From: Nemertoderma westbladi
Taxonomy: Eukaryota; Xenacoelomorpha; Nemertodermatida; Nemertodermatidae
DNA: 64,000 bases
Direction: 5' to 3'
NCBI GenBank assembly: GCA_032718475.1
Contig: JAUCBJ010008372.1
Location: 23,144-87,143 of the forward strand
The translations under genes and the position numbers were made by a program. Of the stretch, positions 48,461-58,668 are shown in pieces; position 1 is the stretch's first letter; the number at the start of each line of letters is the position of its first letter. The notes beneath the pieces are model-generated. The model did not search any database. It was not told where the DNA came from and was given only the letters and a program-made list of their open reading frames with translations.

Positions 48461-48890
48461 TTATATCCTCACGGCGAACTGGTCCTCACGGCGAAAGCAA
48501 TGTCCTGCAAAGCGGAGGCGATTTTGTTCTAGTGTCAAGCTTGGGGGAACCAATGAGACACCTCCAATGTTATATAGTGTCTGGTTGGAGATGTGTGCAT
48601 TGTACTTGACACAATGAACACGGCGTAGCATTCTTGTGAATGTGCCATCCAGAGATTTGGTGTCCTCAGCAGTTAGAGCCCAGCATGGGCTCCCATAGAG
48701 GAGTACTGGAACTACTGCTGCTCTAAATAATCGAACCTTAAGTTTCTGATTAATTCTCGGTGACTCCCAAATCTTGGAAAGCTTATTCAAGGCGGCCCAT
48801 GCCTTTCCCTTACGTATTCGAAGGTCCTCACCTGACTTCCGGATCCATGATCCTAGGTAATAGACGTCGTCGACATATAAGTTGAATATA
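48461..48890 (-). pseudogene. Non-LTR retrotransposon pol fragment (post-RT region)
   Basis: The minus strand from ~48890 reads VDDVYYLGSWI, RKSGEDLRIRKGKAWAALNK, LSKIWESPRINQKLKVRLFR, VVPVLLYGSPCWALTAEDTK, LDGTFTRMLRR and LEQNRLRFAGHCFRRED, ending near 48461. The YLGSWI..D..RK..AW.A...L..IW.S...K.RLF.A.V..VLLYG...W.LT pattern is the well-known region after the YADD box in EN/RT non-LTR proteins. The frame is intact for about 140 codons, but both ends are missing. It belongs to the same family as the fragments at 36643, 37480 and 44424. Confidence 0.82.
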
Positions 48891-48936
48891 AGTAGAACTC
48901 CACAATACTAATCCACTATCGATATTCTATAATTTA

Positions 48937-49312
48937 GTTTTAGTTTTCTGCCTGGAGCTGGACTGTATGGTGTGTGGTGTGGTGTCTGTATGTGATCCTA
49001 AAGAGTGAACATATATGGTTGAGCGACTAGTTTTAGTTTTATGCCTGGAGCTGGACTGTATGGTGTGGTGTGGTGTCTGTATGTGATCCTAAAGAGTGAA
49101 CATATATGGTAGACCGACTAGTTTTAGTTTTATGCCTGGAGCTGGACTCTATGGTGTGGTGTGGTGTCTGTATGTGATCCTAAAGAGTGAACATATATGG
49201 TTGAGCGACTAGTTTTAGTTTTATGCCTGGAGCTGGACTGTATGGTGTGGTGTGGTGTGTGTATGTGATCCTAAAGAGTGAACATATATGGTTGAGCGAC
49301 TAGTTTTGGTTA
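48937..49312. repeat. Four ~91-bp tandem repeats
   Basis: cctggagctggact recurs at 48951, 49044, 49135 and 49226. It is followed by tatggtgtggtgtggtgt, gtatgtgatcctaaagagtg and aacatatatggttgagcgac. Units differ by a few substitutions. The first carries an extra gtgtg. Confidence 0.9.
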
Positions 49313-49457
49313 TGTTAGGTTTATGTTCTTCTAGCATTGGATGTATCAGTAGCTTAGCTGGTGACCTATGCTGATAGGTTTGGAATGCAACTGTGTGCTT
49401 TCGATTTTCGCCATCCGTTTGGCAAGCTAGTTGAGATACGTCTGTCTAATTGTCTGT

Positions 49458-49744
49458 ACATTTATTATATAGGAAGGGATCTAGGGGTCTTAACCTCAAA
49501 TGATAAGTTTATTTTACCGAAAACATCTTATCTTTTATTGGCGCAATTGTAGGACTAATCCCATCACATGCGTACTTTTTAACCGGGTAGTGTACAAATT
49601 TAGGAATGGCGTAATTGTTCTTGAAATTAATATCTCATAACTCTGCAAACCACGTACATAAAAAGATAAAAGATAAGTTATTTTCGGTAAAATAAACTTA
49701 TCATTCGAGGTTAAGACCCCTAGATCACTTCCTATAATAAATGT
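49458..49744. repeat. Foldback: ~79-bp inverted repeat with a ~130-bp loop
   Basis: 49458-49537 and 49667-49744 are reverse complements at about 90% of positions, including ctaggggtcttaacctc and gataagtttattttaccga. Weaker symmetry extends outward to the gcaagct/agcttgc pair (~49420 and ~49776). Each arm has a small open frame reading GSDLGVLTSNDKFILPK-like peptides. This is a shadow of the inversion and is not evidence of a gene. It may be a foldback element or an inverted duplication of a decayed sequence. Confidence 0.75.
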
Positions 49745-50021
49745 ATAATAACAAATACCTCGATAAATACAGCTTGCCAACACATTGTTGCTATCAATAA
49801 TTGTCTGTAGTGTGTTCTGTTCAATAGGCCCAAGAGTCAGACTCTATCAGCAGTCAAATGAACCTGTAATAGTTGACCTACAATAATCTTGTGTCTAGCA
49901 GGATGTATACAGGGTAAGGACAGGCAGATCACCGCCAATAAATAATTCTGGCTTATTCTCTCTCTGCTGCATTACAAAACTCGATCCAATTGGCCACTCG
50001 GCAACAAATCATTTATCATTG

Positions 50022-50440
50022 ATAGAGTCCCGGACCGAACCCAGGGGGTGGACAGAGAGCCGGACCGAACCAAAGGGGCGGACAGAGTCCCGGACCGAAC
50101 CCAGGGGGTGGACAGAGAGCCGGACCGAACCAAGGGGGCGGACAGAGTCCCGGATCGAACAAGGGGGCGGAAAGAGTCCCGGAACGAACCCAGGGGGTGG
50201 ACAGAGACCCGGGCCGAACCAAGGGGGCGGACAGAGTCCCGTAACGAACCCAGGGGGTGGAGAGAGACCCGGGCCGAATCAAGGGGGCGGACAGAGTCCC
50301 GGAACGAACCCAGGGGGTGGACAGAGACCCGGGCCGAACCAAGGGGGCGGACAGAGTCCCGTAACGAACCCAGGGGGTGGACAGAGACCCGGGCCGAATC
50401 AAGGGGGCGGACAGAGTCCCGGAACGAACCCAGGGGGTTC
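50022..50440. repeat. Alternating 30-bp A/B tandem array (60-bp dimer, ~14 monomers)
   Basis: Monomer A, GGACAGAGTCCCGGAACGAA plus CCCAGGGGGT, alternates with monomer B, GGACAGAGACCCGGGCCGAA plus CCAAGGGGGC. It is G/C-rich, unlike its surroundings. All overlapping frames on both strands are open because the unit is stop-free. The array begins after cattgatagagtcccg and ends at gggggttcgatg. Confidence 0.92.
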
Positions 50441-50534
50441 GATGAAAGTTCAAATGATGAAAGTTCACTTACTCAAAAATGGTACGCAATGGTGATGGAA
50501 GCTTTGCAGGGCAACCTAAATAGTTAAGAGATTA

Positions 50535-51096
50535 TTGGGAGGTGGTGAAATCAATAGGGCCAGGATATGGGTATTTCCCATATCATATGAAATCTACTTT
50601 ATCGTAAAGGAAGAGCACAGAGCTCAGGCAGAGGCGATTATAGCAGGAACCGGCATCCAACTTCCCTATGGACACCGGGTACTTGGATCTGTAATAGGAT
50701 CTCAGCCAGCCTGTCAGACATTCATATCACAGCGAGTCGGCAGTAGTATGGTAAACAACTTAAATGAAACAGCGTCTGCCATAGTCTACCATGTCGAACG
50801 GCTCTTGCCCCGCCTACTTACTATGATTACCATTAGGCAGATGGCGGAAAGAAAACCCATTGGAAAGATTATGTGTTTTTTGCACACTAAATGCAATAGA
50901 GGACGAAATGCATTTCATCCTGATCTGCCCAGCTTATGCGGAACTACGATTGCAATTAATACCCGAAACTTTTTGGCGAGACCCAACGAAACAAAATTAC
51001 CGCCAATTGTTGTCAACGAACTCCAAATCAGCCCTTGTAAATCTGAGCCTGTTCATTTATAAGGCGATGAAAATCAGAAATGAAACTAACAAATAA
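50535..51096 (+). pseudogene. Retroelement pol fragment, two parts in different frames
   Basis: The first part has IYFIVKEEHRAQAEAIIAGT, GIQLPYGHRVLGSVIGS and QTFISQRVGSS. This matches the K..lI.K..h...A...f.gTgi.i...G.r.LG..iG...f...yv..kv block that, in my recollection, precedes the WLxAlP region seen at 41.4 kb. The second part (from ~50855) reads LERLCVFCTLNAIEDEMHFI and LICPAYAELRLQL, a CxxC...H...C cluster typical of the C-termini of many non-LTR pol proteins, and ends at a stop near 51096. The two parts could be one rearranged copy or two adjacent fragments. Upstream RT is absent. Confidence 0.6.
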
Positions 51097-51729
51097 TTAT
51101 TTCTATTTTCTAACAATATTAATATTTCATCTATTAACTTAAATTTTTGTGTGTTTCATTTTCATTGTTGATTTATGCATTGGGGTCACGGCGCTAAGTA
51201 GAAATATAATGTATCTATTATACATTGAAGTATACGAACACGACTATTAATGATAAATAGAATATTGTTTCCTTATACGGTGTAACTCAGATTATAGATA
51301 GGATAATTTCGCTATTCTGTCCTACCTTCTAAGAAATTGTTATTTATAATAGTTCAGCTGGTGTACTGATCGATTAATTTATATTACAGGGTGTCTACCG
51401 GTAAAGTGCAACAATTACATTAATTTGTATGTTGAAATAATAAATAATAATAATGTAATACCATTGTGTCACCCCGCCCACTTACTATGGTTACCATTGT
51501 GCATATGTAACATATGTCACCACTGTGTATATGTGACATATGTGGTATAAGGCCAGTCCACAGACGGAAGTAATTTAATTAATTCGTGTCTACCGGTTGG
51601 CGTTTGACCTTGAACCGCAATAGGTAAAACCTAATATAGTAAGTGGCTCGCAGACGTTTGTTATAAAGTGATAGACTATTACAGACGCAACAACTAAAAA
51701 AGGGTGCTACCAATATTGTCAAGCAATAA
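51097..51729. other. Spacer, nothing recognised
   Basis: AT-rich, without frames or repeats beyond a short catatgt-rich palindromic patch at 51500-51545. Confidence 0.4.
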
Positions 51730-52080
51730 GTTGTGGGGGCGAGCCGCGAAGTGAGAATAAGGTATTTATAATATTATTTTTATTTTGATTATTCTACTTA
51801 TATGGGGAGGGGGCGACCCGTGAAGTGTGTGAAAGCATATAGGTGTCACCGGCGAGTTGCCTTATCGCCATCTGTCGCCACCATAAATTTTTGATTGCTA
51901 ATAACTCAGTTATTTCGTGATTTGATGAAAAAATGGGGCGAGCCATGAAGCGAGTGAAGCCTTAGCATATGGGTTAAGGTTATAGTATTTATAATATAAT
52001 TTTAATTTGATTATTCTACCTCTGGGGCGAGCCATGAAGTGAGTGATAGCATCAAAGTAAGGTTATTGTATTTAGACTTA
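51730..52080. repeat. Degenerate repeats of a ggggcgagccatgaagtgag phrase
   Basis: The phrase occurs near 51736, 51805, 51932 and 52024, each followed within ~60 bp by an aaggt-tatttataatat and tttgattattctac segment. It abuts the outer edge of the left terminal repeat of the BEL/Pao-type element. Whether it is part of that element is unclear. Confidence 0.5.
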
Positions 52081-52089
52081 TCACTAAGT

Positions 52090-53418
52090 ATATGGAAGAG
52101 ACGGAAACAATACCTGCAATATCTTACTGTAAAGTTTGTGAATCAAATCATAAATCCGACCTTCTCACCAAAACAGTAAACTCTAAGTAAGCGAATATAT
52201 TGCAGTATCGATCTCTTATAACCGGTGAGGCAGAAAACAGTCTACGAGCAGACAAACTTCGATAAAACAAAATCCCGCGCAGCGAATCCTAAAATCAGGC
52301 TGACTCACTGACGGACTAAGGGGCTCGTATACTTTGCCGCGGTGTGATTTATATGGTTGGGCAAAAGGGACGCTAGCTAGGTGCAGAGATTTGGAGATGT
52401 CTAACTAGCGGGCAAAGTGCAGTACGGACAAAAGTTAATTTTATATATTTTGAGGTGTAAATAATTTCTAACGCGCGTGTGTTAATTCTGAACGGTCAAA
52501 AGCAGTTTTGCTCCTTCACATATATAATTACTGGGTACGGTGTGCATTTTACAAATATTCTAATTTTGTAACTTGTAGGTCCAATACTCACGAATAATAA
52601 GGCTCCTTCCCCTCTTGCGTATTTCCAGGACTCAAATTCAGGCATAAAGTTAATGCTACGCCCAGAATTCGGCAATTTTAGGTACCAGGTCCCTAATACT
52701 AAGAAGAGATGTGTTAGTTTACTACTGTAGGCGTACAGTTACTGATAGCTATCCTGGCTCTTATCTAGAATTTTAGTCACCCAGGTAGTCCGGGTAACTT
52801 CCTATCAGGACGTTGGCGGGGACACGGTAGATGTTAGTATATCCCTAATAGCCTCAATTTATCTGCGCCTAGTCGTAAACTGCCCTACCGCCTGAACGGT
52901 ACAATCCTAATTCAGGTGAAACACAGCAGCCCTCCTAGCCTACAAGTTCTGATGCAATGGACACCGTGGTACTACAAATAGTCGTACACGCACCTGCACT
53001 TAGCAAGAGTTAGGCGTACAGTTTGCTGCACCCTACCAATTTGTATGCTTCGTTCCGGTGTGCCTACGTCCTATCTGCGTACTAGTATCTCTGCTTGCTC
53101 TCTCTTCTCCCTCCCCCCGTAGGAATATGAAGGTCTACTGCGGTTTTTTCCTGAATTAAAACAGTACAGTCCCTAAGATGTAATTTTAGGCTTACAGCGT
53201 GTCACTACTTCTACCCTTTGATCTTTGGTCTTACGCTTAGGTAGCAAGGCGTCGAACGCTGTCTAACCTTTCAGGCGATGGGCGAATAACTCAAGATGGT
53301 ATTGCGGGTTGTCTCTTGTCTACATTCCCCTGATGTTCCCGTTCATTGCTGCGGCCCGATCTCTAGCCGGCCATCCTGTCCCTTAGCTGGGTTCACCGTG
53401 GTGAAGCATAGTAAAACA
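52090..53418 (-). repeat. Putative long terminal repeat (3' LTR in element sense), strongly diverged from its partner
   Basis: Ordered landmarks are shared with 62270-63857. They are CCGGTGAGGCAGA (52222 and 62482), CCGCGCAGCGAATCCTAA, TTGCCGCGGTGTGATTTATA, tactcacgaat, GGCGTCGAAC, and a final cggcc..tctag..g.catc block. On the minus strand both copies start TGTTTT (53418 and 63857). Between landmarks there is little similarity, so these are either old LTRs or LTRs from two related elements. The inner or outer limits at the low-coordinate side are approximate. Confidence 0.5.
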
Positions 53419-53804
53419 GATAGAAAAGGGCAGATGTGACTAGTATTTCTAACTTTTATTACAAATCAAATAATAACTATTATACAACAAACAATGTAAT
53501 AATCTAATAAGACAGAAAGTTAAGATAGATCAGCAAGTTAAGATTGTTATACAGATTGAGATTGAAGTATAACTAATGAACAAATCGCACCTTTATATAG
53601 CAAATTTGTGCTGCAATCAATCGAGAAAATTCTCGATTGTTCTATAGGTTCTAACAGGTTTTTAAAGATAGCTATTGGTCCAGCTAATATATAACTTGCA
53701 CGACATTGGTTACAATCTAATAGCTACAGTTTCATTGGTACAGACAAATGCAATTAATTTGTAGCGGTCAATTTAAATGAGTTGAAATTCTGCACAAAAA
53801 ATAA

Positions 53805-53890
53805 TTCGCACTTACTAGGATTCGAACTCAATACCTACTACACATATAATTTCCAACGCTCTACCGACTGAGCTACTGAACCACTTGACC
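53805..53890 (-). repeat. tRNA-like segment, probably head of a tRNA-derived SINE
   Basis: The minus strand has an A-box-like TAGCTCAGTCGGTAGAGC, forming a good D-arm, and a B-box-like GAGTTCGAATCC. The ~36 nt between the arms are longer than in a tRNA and give no proper anticodon stem. The acceptor ends do not pair and the T-stem is imperfect. A functional tRNA is therefore unlikely. A pol III-type internal promoter of a SINE or a decayed tRNA copy fits better. Confidence 0.6.
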
Positions 53891-54306
53891 AATAGGCATA
53901 TAAATGATATAACAAATACAAATGAGGACTCAAAGTAATCTTTTACAAAGTTAATTCGAATAAAAATAAAATTTTGAAAATCCACGGCATTTAGGGAATA
54001 TAATTCTATACCGCTCCATGAAAACAGGATATTATCGTGCATAAAATATACGGTTTTCACCAATAATCAATCAAACTATAGAATACCTAGGGCGTACTTA
54101 CATATTTACAATTAAATTTCAAATAATACTTCCTTTCTACGTAATGATTCGATACAAAAATAATTACAAATTCAAACTTTACGTATTTAAGGCTTTACTA
54201 AGTAAGTACAATATAAATCTAAATTAAATTCACCAATATAAATCTATTGCATCTCAATATTGCATAAATTCAAACAATTACAAATACAAATAAATGAAAA
54301 CAATAA

Positions 54307-54326
54307 GAAAGGCTCGCGAGTCTTCC
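54307..54326 (-). repeat. Dispersed motif copy 1
   Basis: GGAAGACTCGCGAGCCTTTC on the minus strand, in the non-coding 3' region. The core CTCGCGAG is palindromic. Confidence 0.8.
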
Positions 54327-54503
54327 ATCTACTATTGCATCTCAAATATTGCATAAATTCAAAGAATTACAAATACTTTCGTGTCTAAATGTAGATTGCA
54401 TAAGTTCGGAATAATTACAAATATGAGTCTTTCTAAGCACAAAACTTTCTAACTATAAAACTTTCTAAATACAAAATATAACACTTTACAAATGAAACTA
54501 TAA

Positions 54504-54523
54504 GAAAGGCCCACGAGTCTTCC
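54504..54523 (-). repeat. Dispersed motif copy 2
   Basis: GGAAGACTCGTGGGCCTTTC. On the plus strand the agaaag start is mirrored by ctttct ~30 nt downstream. Confidence 0.8.
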
Positions 54524-54794
54524 ATCTACTCTTACTTTCTATTTCACTGTAAATACAAATACTGCTTATAAGATATAAATTGCATAATATTCGGAACAAT
54601 ATAAATTGCATAAGTTCGGAATAATTACAAATATAAAATATAAATTCTTACAAATATAAATCTTTACTAAATGTAAATCTTACTAAATATGAGTTCTTAT
54701 TTCTAAATTTCATAAATTCGGAACAATACAATTTGCATAAGTTCGGAATAAACACAAATATAAATATAAATTCAAATAAATCACAAATTCACAA

Positions 54795-54814
54795 GAAAGG
54801 CTCACGAGTCTTCC
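54795..54814 (-). repeat. Dispersed motif copy 3
   Basis: GGAAGACTCGTGAGCCTTTC, starting ~20 nt past the stop codon of the zinc-knuckle ORF in element sense. It has the same downstream cttactttct mirror as copy 2. Confidence 0.8.
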
Positions 54815-54834
54815 GTCCACCCTTACTTTCTCTT

Positions 54835-57800
54835 TTATCGCTTAGTTGATCGAGCCCTGCCGCGTCCTCGAAAACTTCGCACAGGTGACTTTGCTCGCGA
54901 TATGGGACTAATGGGGCGAGTGACTGGTTTACTTGGGACGTTGAGAGACGGTGCGACTATTTCCTCGCAAATTCGTCTATTTGGCATCCCGTATCCTCGA
55001 CCGACTCCTCGTGACCGATCAGTTGTCACTACAGTTGGTAGAACGTCTGGGAACGCGCGAGAAGCGGACGACGCAGACCCAAGAGTAGCTTGCGCCCCCT
55101 TTTGATCAGCTGGTGTGTGTCCCGATCCTCCTGTTGGTTCTCTAGGAAGCGATACCGTATCCCGAGTAATTCGAATAGTCGGCTCAGCTCCCTTGCGTTC
55201 TTCTATATTAATAGACTTCTTTAACTGTTGGCTAACTTTCTGGACCCGTATGATCCTACCCTGTCCGTCCTCCCGAGGGTGACGTGCAGACGGCGCAACC
55301 GGAGTGGCTGGTATATTTGTCGCCTCTAGGACCTCCTCTTCCTCGAATACGCTCGCTCGTATACGTTTGTGGTAAAACGCGGCTCGGTACGCCCATGCGA
55401 CGGTTAACCAAGCTCCTTTATTCCGCTTTTCAGTTCGGAAACGATCGAATTCACCATACGTAATGCGATTAACGACTTTCTGAAAATTCCACGTGTTTTT
55501 GTTATCCGGGTGAATTTGCAATAGATACTCGCGCACTACTCGGAATCCACTGTCGTGGGGCAAAATATCGACTACCTCGATAAGTTCGTCATATTGGGGC
55601 ATAGCGGAGATATATCCTTCCGACATCATCGTTTGGGGATTTACCGCCCAAAATCCAAGATGCGCCCTCATCGGAAATCGTCTTCTTTGTGCCGATACAT
55701 GTTCGTCGGCTAAATCTTCCCACTCATCGAATAATTTTCTCACGAGTTTTACAGATTCGTGTTCATAAGGTATGTCTCTTAGTTGGCATTCAGATGCTCG
55801 ATGCCCTTTTATATTGCAATAAGTACATTGAGCCATAAATCTCCAGCAAGTATAAAAGGTATGAGACCCTTGATCCCCACACCATCCACAGATTAGCTGA
55901 GTCGTAGTAATGTGCTTTCCACTGCACTTTGTCATATGATGTCCAGCGACGCCACATTTTCCACACATCGTGTTGGCAGGGTACCACACTCGTTCGTATA
56001 TAAGATCTCCAATCGGTCGAGCGCTTCCTCCCACACTATAATCGTAATCATCTGGGTCTATGGGTTGATAGGTTTCTGAAGGTTGTATACAAACTATAGC
56101 ATCTGTTGCTTCAAGTTGTCGAATCTCCATCTGAGATTTCTTCGGGAGGTTCCTTTCTATCTCAAGAAGTTCCTCTAAAGGATCGTCAGTGATCGTAGTG
56201 GTTACTTCGAAATCATCACCAAGGTGACCGATAGGCGCGCGCGTCTGCCGTGATTCATCCGTAATCACCACGATACGTTCTCCTTCATAGGGTAACAATG
56301 TAAACATAGATGGTCTTTCGATAAGAGATCCCGCACAGCGAAGATACACGTCTCGAAATATACTAAATCCTGCTCGAGTAAAGGCATTACACTGAGCGTC
56401 GGAGTTGTAGAAGGGTTCAAGGAATCGTCTAAACACGTCGGTACGAATTCTCCCTTCCATGTAGAATGTATGATCTTCTCCGAGACAAAGTGGATGTCTT
56501 TTGAGAGTCCGAGACACAATGTCGGCGATTAAGCAAACATTCACTGACGACTCTATTGCTAAATAATATTGTAAGACCGCTCTTGGAGGTGACGTAATAG
56601 CCCAATACACGCATCCTCTCCATTTAAGCTGTGATTCAAACTCACTCATATCTGGAGTATCACCTTCTCCATAAGTCTCAATATACTTGGTTCTCTTACT
56701 TTCCTTATAATCCCAATTGAATAACAGGTAGGAAATGTATCCAGTTCCAGTCTTCTGAGTATTATACTCACGAAAATATCCCTGTTCTATAGACCACAAA
56801 ATAAGAGGTCGAGTGTCGACGTAAGGTGTCGGTAGTCGGTCATCGCTCTCCGTCATGCCGGCGAAGTCGCTAATTAAGTCCTCCCTTACTCCTGATCCAA
56901 TCTTTACAACAGTTTTATCTAAAATCATGTTTCTTACCATCTTCGGTAGCATTCTAGCGTCGATATTACAAGCTTGGTCCATCTTCTTTACTATGTCAGT
57001 GATGAGATGGTGTCGCTTTGTATTCGCTGGAGGTATCGGCATTCGTTTGTCGCTCCTCTGTCTACTGAAAACGTGCAGGACTCCGTCCGCCGCTCTAATT
57101 TGTATAGTCTTAGAAGTCAAACTCTGTTGATGACTGCCGCCCTCGTTATCGTAAAACATGTAACCATTTTCCTGAAACGATCTAAACGTCCTATTCCATT
57201 CATCCAACAATTCTTCCGAAGGTTGCCAAATCTTCTCTATGTCCTTATCATCTTCGAAACGAATAACCTTACCTCGCCAATCCGCGGCAATATCTGTATC
57301 CGACTCGAAGGTTCCGATTCCAATCCATAAACGAATCGTCTTGGTTAAATATCCTTTCAAGTTACTCGGAGCTATATCGGCACCAGCTCTATCCAGTTCC
57401 TTAAAATCTTGAATATGAGGTGGAACGTTGTACACGACCTTTTGAGTAATATGTCTACGTAAATCATATATCTTACTCATATCGCTGAAAACAACTGCAG
57501 GAAGAAACTCCAAGTTTGAAATGATTTCTGGATGATCCACGATGGGTATTTCGTACGTCGTATCCTGTCGGACTGGTATACTAATAGGAAAATTGAGTGT
57601 CGTACTCAATGGTTTCGTAGTTGAAGTACTATATGGTTGTATTTCTCTTGTCCTTTCCGGGGATGCAATCTGTAGTCTCTGAATAACGTTTTGAGCAAAG
57701 TTTGTGCTCTCGAAAACTTCCGGTGTCATCTCCTTAGCTGGAGTTTGATCGTGTGACGTCCAATGGTAAGGTAGGCTCGCGAGTCTTCCGCCCCATTCTT

Positions 57801-58668
57801 CCATCTCACCTTTCTCGAAAGCCTTGTAGGCTCTGTATAGGCTAAGAGCTTCTTTCTTTTCGCGGGTTGACTGATTCGCCTCGTCCAGCGTAAGTTCAAA
57901 TACATCGGGTTCAACAACCTTAGGTGGGTAAATGACAGTTTCTCCCGCCTTTGGTCCGGTCATAGCAAATGAATGATATGGATTCGATAAAGGATACCCT
58001 CCTTCCTGGTAGCGTAGTTGTTGATGGTTCGAACACCTCGCCAATATCGGTTCGGGATTTTCCTTATTCAAACACATCGGAATCGCATTTCGTTGTTCGC
58101 GCATACAAGAACCGCATTGATAATAAAGTTTATAAACTGAAAATGCTTCCTTGGTTTCTCTATCGTCCCCTCGAGTTCGTCTGTAAAGGTGCATTCCATC
58201 GAATTCATCTCGTACCGCGGGCATAGGTTCGTGCGCCTTTAGGTATTGCATGGTATGATACAAACGACTAATTTCAGTATCGGGGTCTTCGCTAATGTCT
58301 CCCGTATCACACAAAGCGTCGTACAGGTAAAGTTCATTGAAGGTTTGGCGCAAACTTTCGATTCTTTCATTTAATGCGTTTTGTCTTCTCTTTAATACAT
58401 TTGAGTCATATTTAGTTCTCGCGAGTTTCGCAGTACTTTCTGATAATTCTTTTATACCAAATATAGTGTAGTCCTTGGCTCCAAATCTTTCGAATGGCGC
58501 TGCTGCCTCCTCTTGGATATCATATCCCCATCTCGGCTCTCCTTGTATCCCTTTCTCCATAATTAGGGGTGTAGTTACATAATCATTACTACTAGAGGGA
58601 ATACAACAGAGTTTGTGGTTAGTTGTGAGGAGACGTGAGAGTTTCGTCTGCCTTTTGGGCTTCGACAA
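54835..58668 (-). CDS. Unrecognised 1277-residue ORF with three zinc knuckles and an RG-rich tail (gag-like?)
   Basis: The ORF begins MSKPKRQTK and is open throughout. Three CCHC-type knuckles lie in a row: C902-C905-H910-C915 (CxxCx4Hx4C), C927-C930-H936-C941 (one residue longer) and C948-C951-H956-C961 (canonical). The N-terminal ~140 residues are predicted-helix-rich and polar. The last ~60 residues are Arg/Gly/Ser-rich, ending RSFRGRGRARSTKR. I see no protease (DTG/DSG), polymerase (YxDD) or DDE motif and cannot name a family. Knuckles plus a basic tail suggest a nucleic-acid-binding, gag-like protein. It is longer than most gag proteins and lies downstream of integrase in element sense, where gag is not expected. 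Dispersed motif copy 4 lies within it, encoding GGRLASL near residue 294. Its intact length suggests recent activity or purifying selection. Confidence 0.75.
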   Translation of the reverse strand: MSKPKRQTKLSRLLTTNHKLCCIPSSSNDYVTTPLIMEKGIQGEPRWGYDIQEEAAAPFERFGAKDYTIFGIKELSESTAKLARTKYDSNVLKRRQNALNERIESLRQTFNELYLYDALCDTGDISEDPDTEISRLYHTMQYLKAHEPMPAVRDEFDGMHLYRRTRGDDRETKEAFSVYKLYYQCGSCMREQRNAIPMCLNKENPEPILARCSNHQQLRYQEGGYPLSNPYHSFAMTGPKAGETVIYPPKVVEPDVFELTLDEANQSTREKKEALSLYRAYKAFEKGEMEEWGGRLASLPYHWTSHDQTPAKEMTPEVFESTNFAQNVIQRLQIASPERTREIQPYSTSTTKPLSTTLNFPISIPVRQDTTYEIPIVDHPEIISNLEFLPAVVFSDMSKIYDLRRHITQKVVYNVPPHIQDFKELDRAGADIAPSNLKGYLTKTIRLWIGIGTFESDTDIAADWRGKVIRFEDDKDIEKIWQPSEELLDEWNRTFRSFQENGYMFYDNEGGSHQQSLTSKTIQIRAADGVLHVFSRQRSDKRMPIPPANTKRHHLITDIVKKMDQACNIDARMLPKMVRNMILDKTVVKIGSGVREDLISDFAGMTESDDRLPTPYVDTRPLILWSIEQGYFREYNTQKTGTGYISYLLFNWDYKESKRTKYIETYGEGDTPDMSEFESQLKWRGCVYWAITSPPRAVLQYYLAIESSVNVCLIADIVSRTLKRHPLCLGEDHTFYMEGRIRTDVFRRFLEPFYNSDAQCNAFTRAGFSIFRDVYLRCAGSLIERPSMFTLLPYEGERIVVITDESRQTRAPIGHLGDDFEVTTTITDDPLEELLEIERNLPKKSQMEIRQLEATDAIVCIQPSETYQPIDPDDYDYSVGGSARPIGDLIYERVWYPANTMCGKCGVAGHHMTKCSGKHITTTQLICGWCGDQGSHTFYTCWRFMAQCTYCNIKGHRASECQLRDIPYEHESVKLVRKLFDEWEDLADEHVSAQRRRFPMRAHLGFWAVNPQTMMSEGYISAMPQYDELIEVVDILPHDSGFRVVREYLLQIHPDNKNTWNFQKVVNRITYGEFDRFRTEKRNKGAWLTVAWAYRAAFYHKRIRASVFEEEEVLEATNIPATPVAPSARHPREDGQGRIIRVQKVSQQLKKSINIEERKGAEPTIRITRDTVSLPREPTGGSGHTPADQKGAQATLGSASSASRAFPDVLPTVVTTDRSRGVGRGYGMPNRRICEEIVAPSLNVPSKPVTRPISPISRAKSPVRSFRGRGRARSTKR
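57771..57789 (-). repeat. Dispersed motif copy 4 (coding)
   Basis: GGAAGACTCGCGAGCCTAC inside the 1277-residue ORF, read as GRLASL. Confidence 0.75.

Larger units (their letters stand above)
53419..54834 (-). other. Non-coding 3' region of the BEL/Pao-type element
   Basis: An AT-rich leader-like stretch after the stop of the zinc-knuckle ORF. It carries three copies of the GGAAGACTCGYGRGCCTTTC motif (54307, 54504, 54795). Phrases such as gcataagttcggaataa recur near 54392, 54611 and 54736, so it is built of degenerate ~130-290-bp repeats. It also contains the tRNA-like segment below. Confidence 0.5.

Noticed and set aside
49361-49783. Two small genes on opposite strands with similar peptides
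   Set aside because: The similarity is a direct result of the inverted repeat at 49458-49744.
50016-50527. Three overlapping 150-160-residue frames rich in Pro/Gly/Arg
   Set aside because: All derive from the GC-rich 30-bp A/B repeat, in different frames and strands.
53805-53890. Functional tRNA gene
   Set aside because: No anticodon stem, unpaired acceptor ends and too long a central segment. Only the promoter-like boxes and the D-arm are good.
54835-58668. Envelope protein for the ORF located after integrase
   Set aside because: No signal peptide, furin-type site or transmembrane segment is visible. Zinc knuckles and a basic tail point to nucleic-acid binding instead.
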